Below the pieces are notes generated by a model. That model did no database searches and was not told where the DNA came from. It saw only the letters and a program-made list of their open reading frames with translations. 64,000 nt of DNA from the NCBI GenBank assembly GCA_965226965.1, contig OZ245715.1, positions 868,001-932,000 of the forward strand, read 5' to 3'. Position 1 is the stretch's first letter. Every line of letters starts with the position of its first letter. Both the position numbers and the translations under genes were made by a program. Positions 31,911 through 41,192 of the stretch are shown here, in pieces. Source of the DNA: Endoryza foliicola. Lineage in GTDB: Bacteria; Bacteroidota; Bacteroidia; Chitinophagales; Chitinophagaceae.

Positions 31911-32321
31911 TTACTTAAAGATCTGATTGAACTCCAAGCGTTCGCCATCGGGTCCGGTAATGTTAAAAAAGGCCACGCCTTTCTCCCAAAAGTTGAGGTG
32001 TACGGGCGCTTCTTCTAATACATTGTAACCGTTTTCTTTTGCGATGCGGAAACATTCGTTCACATCATCTACATCAAAACAGATGTGATCGATGTGACCA
32101 TCTTTTCTGCTTGTGATGGAAGGAATGATAGGATCGGGGAATTGGTACAATTCTAAAACAATTGCATTCAATTCCATCATGATACAGGTTCCCTTTCCTC
32201 CTTCATAGTCGAAAGGTTTTCTCATGGTTGTTTTAAACCCAAGTTTTTTATAGAAAGGCTCGCTTTGGGCGAGGTTGCTAACAGGAATGCCTATATGCTG
32301 AAGAGATTTTATTGGAATCAT
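31911..32321 (-). CDS. VOC (glyoxalase/dioxygenase) superfamily protein
   Basis: The 136-residue product has one VOC module pair: LQHIGIPVSNLAQSEPFYKKLGF at the N-terminus (His10 region) and HIDHICFDVDDV followed by GERLEFNQIF. Metal ligands would be His10, Glu or His near residue 80 and Glu near residue 131. Resembles lactoylglutathione-lyase-like proteins, but the substrate is unknown. It lies ten bases downstream of the acyltransferase gene. Confidence 0.85.
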   Translation of the reverse strand: MIPIKSLQHIGIPVSNLAQSEPFYKKLGFKTTMRKPFDYEGGKGTCIMMELNAIVLELYQFPDPIIPSITSRKDGHIDHICFDVDDVNECFRIAKENGYNVLEEAPVHLNFWEKGVAFFNITGPDGERLEFNQIFK

Positions 32322-32330
32322 AGCAATTAT

Positions 32331-33431
32331 TTAAACACGTACATACCATTTTTTCTTATCCATCCACCAGCCTGCAAGCCAGCAAGTGAGCATCCACCAA
32401 AGTGCGAAGGCAAGTGATGCCCAATAATGTCCGAGATAGCTGAATACATTTAAGAAGATCCATCTATAAAGCGGTACATCACCTACTTTAATAGTCCACA
32501 TGAGTATTACGCCCACTTCACTTAGCAAATAAATAAAGAGGGGATTCTTGCCTACTGTTTCAAAGAACCAAGCGTATTTGTTTTTTTGGCGAATGTCGAC
32601 CAAGTAGATGATAGCAGATATGATCATGAGGTCAATGCCTACGGTGTACAATACGAAGGAACTGGTCCATAGTTTTTTATTGATGGGGAAACTGCTGTCC
32701 CAGAAATATGCCAGTGTAATGCAAGCTGCACCTGCAAGCAATAGGTGCGTCAGGCCTTCAAATGTTTTTCCTTTTTGTTGGATATAGAGTCCGGCAAAGT
32801 ATCCAAACACCACATTGCCAATTGCGGGGAAAGTGCTCAATACGCCTTCGGGATCGAAAGCTATTCCTTCGCCATGGTACAAATGGTTTGGACCCATGAG
32901 CCATAAGTCGAATTTAAGTGCGGCGTTCCCTTCCAAAGTGAAATCACCATAGGCACTCATCACCCATTTGTAAGCTACCAATATGAACAAGGTGATACCA
33001 AATACCCATTTAGGTTTTAAGAAATACACCATTAAAGAAGCAATGCCATAGCATAAACCAATGCGTTGCAGTACACCCAAAATGCGGGTATGATCGAAAG
33101 GTCTGAATACCCATCCGTTGGCAGTATGGTCTACAAAGGGAAACCAATACATGAGGAAGCCTAGTAAGAAAATAAGAAAGGTTCTTTTGAGAATTTTGAG
33201 TACCACTTTTGAGGTGGGTAAACTTTCCCATTTTGGAAGCACAAAACTCATGGCATTTCCTACAGCGAAAAGAAAAGAGGGGAATACCAAGTCGGTAGGG
33301 GTGAATCCGTGCCAGTTCGCATGTAACAAGGGGGCAAATGTATATTCATCTCCTCCTGTATTTACGATGATCATGAAGCAAATCGTGAGGCCTCTAAATA
33401 CATCCAAGGCCTGAAAGCGTTGAGAGCTCAT
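32331..33431 (-). CDS. DUF5009/NagX-like membrane acyltransferase
   Basis: The 366-residue product begins SSQRFQALDVFRGLTICFMI, the hallmark of the heparan-alpha-glucosaminide N-acetyltransferase-like/NagX family, and has about ten transmembrane helices. DLVFPSFLFAVGNAMSF and the TRILGVLQRIGLCYG block are conserved. Family members acetylate amino sugars across the inner membrane or transport them. The ATG at 33431 is preferred over an upstream frame start at 33467. It forms a unit with the VOC gene. Confidence 0.87.
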   Translation of the reverse strand: MSSQRFQALDVFRGLTICFMIIVNTGGDEYTFAPLLHANWHGFTPTDLVFPSFLFAVGNAMSFVLPKWESLPTSKVVLKILKRTFLIFLLGFLMYWFPFVDHTANGWVFRPFDHTRILGVLQRIGLCYGIASLMVYFLKPKWVFGITLFILVAYKWVMSAYGDFTLEGNAALKFDLWLMGPNHLYHGEGIAFDPEGVLSTFPAIGNVVFGYFAGLYIQQKGKTFEGLTHLLLAGAACITLAYFWDSSFPINKKLWTSSFVLYTVGIDLMIISAIIYLVDIRQKNKYAWFFETVGKNPLFIYLLSEVGVILMWTIKVGDVPLYRWIFLNVFSYLGHYWASLAFALWWMLTCWLAGWWMDKKKWYVRV

Positions 33432-33504
33432 ATGCAGTGTTTGATTTGGGAAGATAGTTATTTTCAATCATTCTCATCGTATCTTTAAGCAAAGATTGCC
33501 TTCA

Positions 33505-34491
33505 ATGAAAAAGCTGAAAATTGCAGTAGTTGTTTTACTATTGTTAACCATCGTTTACCTACTTGGTCCTCATCCGGCAACTCCTGTATACGACACGAAA
33601 CTTCCGGATGCTCCGGCAGATCTTCAGCAACTGAGTCAATATGTTTCTCAGCTTGAACGAGTTCAAAAAGTAAAAGAAGACAACGAGGCCAAGATAGTTT
33701 GGAACAATGATTCCATGCCTGCTAAAACAAAATATGCCATTGTTTATTTGCATGGTTTCTCGGCTTCTCATGAAGAAGGCAATCCGGTGCATATCACAAT
33801 TGCTCGTGAAATGGGTGCGAATTTGTATTTGTCGCGTTTAGCCGATCATGGCGTGGATACCACCGAACCCTTCATGCAATTAACGGCTGACCGCTATTGG
33901 GAGACCTGCAAACAAGCGTTGGCCATTGGATCGAAATTGGGAGAGAAAGTGATTTTGATGGCTACTTCCACGGGTGGTACCAATGCTTTGCAATTAGCGG
34001 CTGCTTATCCTGATAAAATAGCAGGACTGATTCTTTATTCACCCAATATTGCGATCAATGATCCCAATGCTTGGCTGCTTAACAATCCATGGGGATTGCA
34101 AATTGCCCGACTAGTGAAAGGATCAGATTATAATATTACGCCTGATCAACGCCCGATCTATAAGAAGTACTGGTATTCAAAGTATCGATTAGAAGGTGCA
34201 GTAGCTTTAGAAGAATTGTTAGAAACCACCATGAACGAAGAAACTTTCAAAAAAATACACCAGCCTACTTTAGTGCTCTGTTATTACAAGGATGAGGAGC
34301 ATCAAGATCCGGTAGTGAAAGTTTCGGCCATGAAAACCATGTTTGAGCAGTTGGGAACAGCCGCAGCCAACAAGCAAATGGTTGAACTTCCCAATGTTGG
34401 CGACCATGTTTTAGCCTCTCCTATTAAATCAAAGGATGTAGAATCGGTCTTAAAGTATACCAGAAGCTTTGTGAAGGCACAGTTCCAATAG
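33505..34491 (+). CDS. Alpha/beta hydrolase with N-terminal membrane anchor
   Basis: The 328-residue product has an N-terminal hydrophobic helix (about 4-20), then an alpha/beta-hydrolase domain: VYLHGFSASHEEG, nucleophile elbow MATSTGG (Ser about residue 155), acid in CYYKDEEHQDP and a late His in VGDHVLASP. It is probably tethered at the periplasmic face. Substrate unknown. It is a single gene, divergent from the acyltransferase unit. Confidence 0.85.
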   Translation: MKKLKIAVVVLLLLTIVYLLGPHPATPVYDTKLPDAPADLQQLSQYVSQLERVQKVKEDNEAKIVWNNDSMPAKTKYAIVYLHGFSASHEEGNPVHITIAREMGANLYLSRLADHGVDTTEPFMQLTADRYWETCKQALAIGSKLGEKVILMATSTGGTNALQLAAAYPDKIAGLILYSPNIAINDPNAWLLNNPWGLQIARLVKGSDYNITPDQRPIYKKYWYSKYRLEGAVALEELLETTMNEETFKKIHQPTLVLCYYKDEEHQDPVVKVSAMKTMFEQLGTAAANKQMVELPNVGDHVLASPIKSKDVESVLKYTRSFVKAQFQ

Positions 34492-34588
34492 CTCGTATTA
34501 TTTGTTATTTTTTCGTTACTAATTGGCTCAAATTCAGCGCTATCGGCAATTTTAGGGACCGGATAGTGATAATCCCCTTTATTTGTTG

Positions 34589-34596
34589 TACATTTG
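34589..34596 (+). promoter_or_regulatory. Bacteroidota -7 box (TACATTTG) and typA leader
   Basis: TACATTTG fits TAnnTTTG. The ATG of typA is 95 bases further on, so the leader is about 85 nt long. The leader includes GCCGG/CCGGC pairing (about 34613 and 34646), but there is no terminator-like T-run, so regulation by attenuation is not indicated. Confidence 0.5.
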
Positions 34597-34691
34597 CACC
34601 CTCAAAAAACTTGGCCGGGGTGAACGCTGTGCTACATCTGCCATCCGGCTGGTGATCAACTGCTAACTGCTTGCCTTTCAAAGCAATACAA

Positions 34692-36506
34692 ATGAATATT
34701 CGCAACATCGCAATTATCGCTCACGTTGACCACGGTAAAACTACCCTGGTTGATAAAATCTTACACGCCACTAAAGTATTCCGCGACAATCAGGAAACAG
34801 GCGAATTGATCATGGATAACAACGACCTCGAAAGAGAGCGTGGTATCACCATTTTTAGTAAAAACGCCGCGGTTACTTACAACGACGTTAAGATCAACGT
34901 AATTGATACTCCAGGCCACGCCGACTTCGGTGGTGAAGTGGAGCGCGTTCTTAAAATGGCCGACGGGGTAATCTTGTTGGTGGATGCATTTGAAGGACCC
35001 ATGCCTCAAACTCGTTTCGTATTGCAAAAAGCATTGCAGTTGAACTTGAAGCCTATCGTGGTAATTAACAAAGTAGACAAGCCGAACTGTCGTCCTGATG
35101 AAGTGCACGATGCTGTTTTCGAATTGTTTTTCAACCTCGATGCTTCTGAAGAGCAGTTGAATTTCCCTACCTACTACGGAAGTGGTAAGAACGGATGGTT
35201 CAACGATTCTTTAACTCAGATCGATAATATCAATCCTTTGTTGGATGGTATTTTGAAATATGTTCCCGAACCTAAAGTAGCTGAAGGTCCTTTGCAAATG
35301 CAAATTACCTCTTTGGATTACTCTTCTTTCTTAGGTCGTATCGCTATCGGTAAAGTAAGCCGTGGCGTGATCAAAGAAAACCAAGCGGTTGCCTTGATGC
35401 AGGCCGATGGTTCTATCAAGAAGCAGAAAGTGCGTGAATTGTATGTGTTCGAAGGAATGGGCAAGAAAAAAGTTACCGAAGTTGTAGCAGGCGATTTGTG
35501 TGCAGTAGTAGGTATCGAAGATTTCAACATCGGTGATACCATTGCTGATGCTGAAAACCCTGAAGCATTACCGGTGATCAGTGTAGACGAACCAACCATG
35601 AACATGTTGTTCTCTATCAACAACTCACCTTTCTTTGGTAAGGATGGTAAGTTCGTTACCAGCCGTCACTTGCGTGATCGCTTGATGAAAGAAACAGAAA
35701 AGAACCTCGCTTTGCGTGTAATGGACAGTGATGAAGGTGATAGTTTCATTGTTTACGGTCGTGGTATCTTACACTTGGGTGTATTGATTGAAACCATGCG
35801 TCGTGAAGGATATGAACTTACAGTAGGTCAACCACAAGTAATTGTGAAAGAGATCGATGGTAAGAAATGCGAACCATATGAGAGCTTGGTAGTAGACGTT
35901 CCTCAAGAATTTGCTTCTAAAGTAATTGACTTGGTTACACGTAGAAAAGGTGAAATGCATGTAATGGAAACTAAGGGTGAAATGCAACACTTAGAGTTTG
36001 AAATCCCTTCAAGAGGATTGATCGGATTGCGTACTCAAATGTTGACGGCTACTACTGGTGAAGCTGTAATGGCTCACCGTTTCATCGATTACAAACCGTG
36101 GAAAGGACCTATCCCCGGAAGAAACAACGGTGTATTGTTAGCAAAACAAACCGGAACAACAACCGGATACTCAATTGATAAATTACAAGACCGAGGTACT
36201 TTCTTTGTTGATCCGGGTGAAGATGTTTACGCTGGTCAAATTATAGCGGAACACATCAAACCAGGCGACTTAGTGGTAAACGCAATTGAAGGAAAGAAAT
36301 TGACCAACATGCGCGCCAGTGGTAGTGATGCAGCTACTAACATCGCTCCTAAAGTGTTATTAACCTTGGAAGAGTGTATGGAATACATTCAGTTTGATGA
36401 GTGTATTGAGGTAACGCCTAATTTCATTCGTATGCGTAAAACCATCTTGGATGAAGAAGAGCGTAAGAAGCAGTTGAAGAGAATGCAAGCAGAAGCGGTG
36501 AACTAA
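34692..36506 (+). CDS. typA: Ribosome-associated GTPase TypA/BipA
   Basis: TypA is a translational GTPase that helps 50S assembly and stress adaptation. The 604-residue product has G1 AHVDHGKTTL (residues 10-19), G2/G3 RGITI and DTPGHADF, G4 NKVDKP, then EF-Tu-like domain II, EF-G domains III and V, and the BipA-specific C-terminal domain (IPGRNNGVL to the end). Length is typical. The ATG at 34692 gives the conserved N-terminus MNIRNIAIIAHVD. A strong terminator follows. Confidence 0.97.
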   Translation: MNIRNIAIIAHVDHGKTTLVDKILHATKVFRDNQETGELIMDNNDLERERGITIFSKNAAVTYNDVKINVIDTPGHADFGGEVERVLKMADGVILLVDAFEGPMPQTRFVLQKALQLNLKPIVVINKVDKPNCRPDEVHDAVFELFFNLDASEEQLNFPTYYGSGKNGWFNDSLTQIDNINPLLDGILKYVPEPKVAEGPLQMQITSLDYSSFLGRIAIGKVSRGVIKENQAVALMQADGSIKKQKVRELYVFEGMGKKKVTEVVAGDLCAVVGIEDFNIGDTIADAENPEALPVISVDEPTMNMLFSINNSPFFGKDGKFVTSRHLRDRLMKETEKNLALRVMDSDEGDSFIVYGRGILHLGVLIETMRREGYELTVGQPQVIVKEIDGKKCEPYESLVVDVPQEFASKVIDLVTRRKGEMHVMETKGEMQHLEFEIPSRGLIGLRTQMLTATTGEAVMAHRFIDYKPWKGPIPGRNNGVLLAKQTGTTTGYSIDKLQDRGTFFVDPGEDVYAGQIIAEHIKPGDLVVNAIEGKKLTNMRASGSDAATNIAPKVLLTLEECMEYIQFDECIEVTPNFIRMRKTILDEEERKKQLKRMQAEAVN

Positions 36507-36533
36507 TTAGATCATTAGCTGATTTGAAAATAG

Positions 36534-36569
36534 AAGTCCCAACTTCGCATAGCGAGTTGGGACTTTTTT
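36534..36569 (+). terminator. Rho-independent terminator after typA
   Basis: AAGTCCCAACT (36534-36544) pairs with AGTTGGGACTT (36555-36565), with CGC/GCG continuing the stem inward, and T follows. It lies 28 bases after the stop codon. Confidence 0.88.
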
Positions 36570-36610
36570 ATTTTCGCATTCACAAACTTTTGAATTTGCG
36601 AATTAGTTAG

Positions 36611-36682
36611 TGGTCTCACCAAGAATCGAACTTGGATCAAGCGTTTAGGAAACGCTCGTTTTATCCATTAAACTATGAGACC
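36611..36682 (-). tRNA. tRNA-Arg (anticodon CCT)
   Basis: On the minus strand GGTCTCA pairs with TGAGACC as the acceptor stem, the T arm has loop TTCGATT, and the anticodon stem AGCGT/ACGCT encloses TTCCTAA, giving anticodon CCT for AGG codons. Discriminator is A and CCA is not encoded. The cloverleaf is normal in size, which is a useful contrast with the 5611-5782 RNA. Confidence 0.92.
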
Positions 36683-36819
36683 GAGAACTGGTTTGTAAAT
36701 TAGTGAATTAGTTAATTCGGGAGTCAGTGTTGTTCGATTAAAATCAATGGATAGTGAAGCCTTCAATAACATTATAGAGCTGAGAAAAAGATAATTTGGG
36801 AGTTGATTGCAATTAGCAG

Positions 36820-36915
36820 TTTAGGCATGAGTACTCTAATCTGTGTAAATCTGTCTTAATCTGCGTATTCTGTGGTCAAAAAAGCCTAACGCCTAACACC
36901 TAAAGCCCAACACAC
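36820..36915 (+). repeat. TAATCTGTG-type and CCTAA-type repeat modules
   Basis: CTAATCTGTGTAAATCTGTC continues to ATTCTGTGGTCAAAAAA (36833-36882) and is followed by CCTAACGCCTAACACCTAAAG (36885-36906), the reverse complement of the TTAGG-like runs at 4007-4058 and 4818-4845. The rest of the 36683-36990 gap shows nothing else. Confidence 0.75.
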
Positions 36916-36990
36916 AGAACTCAATAACTGAAAATTCACAAGTTACCCATGTTCAAAGTATAATTTAAGAAGTAAAGCACTTATCTACTC

Positions 36991-38772
36991 TTACGCATAA
37001 ATCCTTTCAATCGCCGCGCCGTATTTCTCCATTACTACTTTTCGTTTCAACGACATTTTCGGCGTGAGTTCTCCTGTGTTCACACTCCATTCATTAGGAA
37101 GTAGTTCAAACTTCTTGATCTGCTCAACATGATTGAAAAACTTATTGAAGCTTTCAACCAATTCTTTGTACAATTCTAACACCTTTTCATTTTGAATCAA
37201 TTTTTCCGGTGCTGTTTCTGTAATGCCTTGTTCTCTGGCCCATACCAATAAATTCGGAAAGGAAGGAACGATCAAAGCACCCACGAACTTGCGTTCCGGC
37301 CCTACTACCATCACTTGTTCAATGAACATACTCTCTTTTAATTTATTCTCAATGGTAAGCGGAGCCACGTATTTGCCACCACTGGTTTTGAACAGCTCTT
37401 TCTTACGGTCGGTGATTTTTAGGAATTTGTTATCGATAATGGTACCAATGTCTCCTGTATACAACCAGCCATCTTTGATTACTTCTTCCGTTAAATCGGG
37501 TCGTTTGTAATAGCCTACCATTACATTGGGTCCTTTACACAGCACCTCGCCATCTTCAGCAATCTTGATCTCAACATTGCTCAATTTTGGGCCTACTGTT
37601 CCAAACATTCGATCTTTGATATCAATTCTATTCACACAAATAACGGGGGAGCTTTCTGTTAAACCGTATCCTTCCATCACCGGTATTTGTGCTGCCGTGA
37701 AAATTCGAATCAAACGTACTTGACATGCTGCACCACCGGTAACAATGCACTTTACATTATTACCCAGCGCTTCTCTCCATTTCTTAAATACGAGTTTGTT
37801 GGCAATGGCCATTTGAATGCGATAGCTCAGTGAAAGCGGTTTGTTGATTTCAAATTGCTCCGCCAATCCATGTGCCCAAAAGAAGAGTTTGCGTTTGATA
37901 CCGGTTAAACTACTACCGGTGAGCATGATGCGTTCGTATACTTTCTCTAAAAGTCGAGGAACCGTAGTGAACATATCGGGATGTACTTCTTTCAAATTCT
38001 CTCCAATGGTATCAAGACTTTCAGCATAATAAATTGATTTTCCTGAGAACAGATACACATAGGTCACCATCTTTTCGAAGATATGGTTGAGCGGTAGAAA
38101 ACTCAACACTTTATGTTCAGAGCCTGAAGGGAAACATGGAATACTCGCCAAAACATTGCTCAAGATATTATTATGACTGAGCATCACACCTTTGGGTTTT
38201 CCGGTAGTGCCGGAAGTATAGATAATGGTTGCTATATCTGAGTTTTTTACTTGGGCAGAAATAGTTGGAACCTGAGCTTCCAGCTCGGGACTAGCTTTGG
38301 TCCAAAGTTCTTTCCAATGAGCTGCATTGGCAACATGTTCGAAGGTATAGATCGCTTGTAAAGAAGGTACGCGCTCTTTTACACTCAGCACTTTTAAGAA
38401 TAGTTCTTCATCGTTTACAAAAGCCACTTTCACCTGAGCGTCGTTGAGAATGAATTCGAGTTCATTTACATTAATGGTAGGATAGATTGGAGTTAGAATG
38501 GCTCCTATTTGTTGGACCGCTAAATCAACCATGATCCATTCCGGACGGTTTTTTGAAATCAACGCTACTTTATCACTGCCTTCAACAGTGCCGTTGTTTC
38601 TGCTTATGCCAAGTGCTAATAACCCGGCTCCGAGTTTCGTAGTGATCTGTTGAACATCTTTTGTAGTATAGCTTTTCCATTGACCGGCTTCTTTTCCGGA
38701 CAACATACTATTGGTTGGTCTTTCTTCCAACTGAAAAGCAATGCAATCAAACAATCGTTGTGGATGAGCCAT
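36991..38772 (-). CDS. Long-chain fatty acid--CoA ligase (AMP-forming)
   Basis: This enzyme activates fatty acids to acyl-CoA using ATP. The 593-residue product has the adenylation core motif YTSGTTGKPKGVMLSH (about 186-201), YGLTESSPV, the YTGDIG hinge motif and DRKKELFKTSGGK near the C-terminal subdomain, with the catalytic Lys expected in the last 30 residues (SLKRK). Length fits bacterial ACSL-like ligases. It could feed the acyl-CoA dehydrogenase at 9736, but the genes are not linked. Confidence 0.93.
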   Translation of the reverse strand: MAHPQRLFDCIAFQLEERPTNSMLSGKEAGQWKSYTTKDVQQITTKLGAGLLALGISRNNGTVEGSDKVALISKNRPEWIMVDLAVQQIGAILTPIYPTINVNELEFILNDAQVKVAFVNDEELFLKVLSVKERVPSLQAIYTFEHVANAAHWKELWTKASPELEAQVPTISAQVKNSDIATIIYTSGTTGKPKGVMLSHNNILSNVLASIPCFPSGSEHKVLSFLPLNHIFEKMVTYVYLFSGKSIYYAESLDTIGENLKEVHPDMFTTVPRLLEKVYERIMLTGSSLTGIKRKLFFWAHGLAEQFEINKPLSLSYRIQMAIANKLVFKKWREALGNNVKCIVTGGAACQVRLIRIFTAAQIPVMEGYGLTESSPVICVNRIDIKDRMFGTVGPKLSNVEIKIAEDGEVLCKGPNVMVGYYKRPDLTEEVIKDGWLYTGDIGTIIDNKFLKITDRKKELFKTSGGKYVAPLTIENKLKESMFIEQVMVVGPERKFVGALIVPSFPNLLVWAREQGITETAPEKLIQNEKVLELYKELVESFNKFFNHVEQIKKFELLPNEWSVNTGELTPKMSLKRKVVMEKYGAAIERIYA

Positions 38773-38853
38773 AGCAAGCTTTTTAGGTGCTTATTCAAGC
38801 AACAAAATAGTGATTATGGATGTAAATCCACTATAAATTAGGAATTATCTGGC

Positions 38854-39873
38854 TTACATGCGGGTTTGATAGTACTGCCCCTGCGGTACTTTAAATAGCC
38901 TGTTCTGCTGGAGGCGAAGAAATTCTTTGTTTTCCTCTTCGTGGGTATTGGTCCACATTTGATAAGAAGGTAAGCTGGCACTGGCACCCAACAACCATTG
39001 ATTATAGGCTTCAAAATAGCCCATTTTCAAGAGCTGCTGGTGGTGGTCAAACAATCGAAAAGCAAAACGGGTATTATTGCCGTTTGCATACCAATCGAGA
39101 ATGAATCGTGTTCTCAATTTGGTAATGCTTTCCGGAGTAATACCATTGGTAACGAGACCACCGTGCTTTTTATATAAATCGAGGCAAGTGGATACAAAGC
39201 TGTTCTTTGTGTCCTGACCTTTATAGAAATCATCGCCGGTATAAAGCTTTTTGTAGCCGTCGAGCAACATCTTTTTGATTTCGATGGTACGGTCGGAATA
39301 GCTTTCCATGTTCACGAAGATCTCACCATAAATAAGGCCCCAGAATTTATCGGCAGAGAAATAATAGTATTTGGCTGCATTGTAGTAGTTGCCGGCGTAA
39401 TTAGGATCCATCTCAATTCCTTTCTCCCAGTTCTTCACTGCTTCGGTGAATTCTTTCTTCGTCCAAAGCATTTCGCCGTATTCATTGTACAACACACCAC
39501 TAGCGGGGAATTTCTTGATTCCAGCTCTGTACAAGCGCTCGCATTCTTTGCGATCTTCCATGGCTTTGTAAATCAGCGCTGTAATTTGGTAGCCTTGAAC
39601 ATCGATGTCTTTCCTTTCTGCTAGTGGCTTGGCTACTTGAATGGCCGAAGCATAGTCCTTCTTGAGGTAATGACAAAAAGCGAGGTCCTTTAGAATTTCA
39701 AGATTGTCGGGGCTAATTTGGTTGGCGCGTGTGAGTACAATTACCGCATTCGAATAATCGCCTTGACGCATAAAAGTACGCGCCGTCTCCTGCAGTTTGC
39801 GTGGATCGTTTTCCTGAGCCATGCTGCAGAAAGATGTTAAAACGAATAATAAGAAGAGTAATTGTTGCTTCAT
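38854..39873 (-). CDS. Exported tetratricopeptide repeat protein
   Basis: The 339-residue product has a signal peptide (MKQQLLFLLFVLTSFCSMAQ) and TPR helices over about residues 25-180 (for example QGDYSNAVIVLTRANQISPD and TEAVKNWEKGIEMDPN), then a less regular helical C-terminus. TPR arrays bind protein partners; the target is unknown. It is probably periplasmic. Confidence 0.85.
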   Translation of the reverse strand: MKQQLLFLLFVLTSFCSMAQENDPRKLQETARTFMRQGDYSNAVIVLTRANQISPDNLEILKDLAFCHYLKKDYASAIQVAKPLAERKDIDVQGYQITALIYKAMEDRKECERLYRAGIKKFPASGVLYNEYGEMLWTKKEFTEAVKNWEKGIEMDPNYAGNYYNAAKYYYFSADKFWGLIYGEIFVNMESYSDRTIEIKKMLLDGYKKLYTGDDFYKGQDTKNSFVSTCLDLYKKHGGLVTNGITPESITKLRTRFILDWYANGNNTRFAFRLFDHHQQLLKMGYFEAYNQWLLGASASLPSYQMWTNTHEEENKEFLRLQQNRLFKVPQGQYYQTRM

Positions 39874-39880
39874 TGTGCTA

Positions 39881-39888
39881 CAAAACTA
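39881..39888 (-). promoter_or_regulatory. Bacteroidota -7 box (TAGTTTTG) before the TPR gene
   Basis: On the minus strand TAGTTTTG fits TAnnTTTG and ends seven bases before the ATG at 39873. A nearly leaderless transcript is implied. Confidence 0.5.
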
Positions 39889-39942
39889 CAATATTGATGC
39901 CAGCCCTGGTTTGAAGAGGGTGTTAATCTTTTAATAATCAAC

Positions 39943-41178
39943 TTATTCGTAAATAAGATGCGTCAATAAACCATCTCTGAGCTTAGGTTCAAACCAAGTG
40001 CTCTTAGGAGGCATTACTTCGCCCATATCAGCAATATCAAACAATTGTTGAATTGAAACCGGGTATAAACTGAAAGCAACCGCCATTTCACCACTGTTCA
40101 CGCGCTTTTCCAATTCTCCGAGGCCTCTAATACCACCTACGAAATCGATGCGTTTATCGGTGCGCTGGTCTTTGATGCCAAAGAGTTTACTGAGAATGGT
40201 TTGAGATAAAATGGTTACATCCAACACGCCGATTGGGTCGGTAGCATAACTGTCTCTACGTGCCGTTAGTTTATACCATTTTCCACCAAGGTACATTCCA
40301 AAATCGTGTAAATGCTCGGGTCTATATGCTTCGCTACCTATCAGGGTAACATTGAAATCATCTTGCAAATAACTGAGTAATTCTTCTTCGTCCATTCCAT
40401 TCAAATCTTTTACCACACGGTTATAGTCGAGAATGTGCAATTGATTGGAAGGAAACAATGTAGTGAGGAAGTAGTTGGTTCCATCGGGAGCTTTTTTGCC
40501 CAAGGCTTTTCTCACTTTAGCGGCTGAAGCGGCACGGTGGTGTCCATCGGCAATATAGGTACAAGGAACTTTTAATTCGAATAAATCGGTGAGCGTTCCA
40601 ATCACTTCTGAATCGGCCACCACCCAAATGGTGTGCTGAATACCATCAGAAGCTGTGAAATCATAATCGGCTTTGTGTGAATTCTGCCAGAGTTCTACCA
40701 ATGCATCAATGGCCGGAACGTTTTTATATGCGAGAAACACGTTTCCTGTTTGAGCACCGCTGGTTTTGATGTGATTGATGCGGTCCAATTCTTTTTCAGG
40801 ACGCGTGAACTCGTGTTTCTTGATGATGTCTTTTTCATAATCATTTACGGAGCTCACCGCTACAATTCCTGTTTGACTTCTACCGTTCATGATCAGACGA
40901 TAGATATAATAGCAAGGCTTGTCTTCACGGAACAACCAACCTTTTTCAATGAATTGTTGGATATTCTCTTTTGCTTTTTCATACACAGCTTGCGTATGAA
41001 TGTCGATGTTTTCGGGCAGATCAATTTCAGATTTTGTGATGTGAAGAAAGGATTCAGGATTGCCTGCCGCTTCTTCACGGGCTTCTTGAGAATTCAATAC
41101 ATCGTAAGGTCTTGAAGCCAATTTCGGTGCAATTTCTTTTGTTGGTCTGAGTGCTCTAAACGGAAGTATGGATGCCAT
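39943..41178 (-). CDS. DUF1015 family protein
   Basis: The 411-residue product begins ILPFRALRPTKEIAPKLASRPYDV and contains TRPEKELDRINH and YIADGHHRAASA, signatures of DUF1015. The His/Asp-rich core suggests a metal-dependent enzyme, but the function is not established. In Bacteroidota these genes often neighbour serine biosynthesis genes; here it is 14 bases downstream of serC, supporting a link to that pathway. A serA gene, often between them in relatives, is absent here. Confidence 0.88.
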   Translation of the reverse strand: MASILPFRALRPTKEIAPKLASRPYDVLNSQEAREEAAGNPESFLHITKSEIDLPENIDIHTQAVYEKAKENIQQFIEKGWLFREDKPCYYIYRLIMNGRSQTGIVAVSSVNDYEKDIIKKHEFTRPEKELDRINHIKTSGAQTGNVFLAYKNVPAIDALVELWQNSHKADYDFTASDGIQHTIWVVADSEVIGTLTDLFELKVPCTYIADGHHRAASAAKVRKALGKKAPDGTNYFLTTLFPSNQLHILDYNRVVKDLNGMDEEELLSYLQDDFNVTLIGSEAYRPEHLHDFGMYLGGKWYKLTARRDSYATDPIGVLDVTILSQTILSKLFGIKDQRTDKRIDFVGGIRGLGELEKRVNSGEMAVAFSLYPVSIQQLFDIADMGEVMPPKSTWFEPKLRDGLLTHLIYE

Positions 41179-41192
41179 AATATAGTTTGATA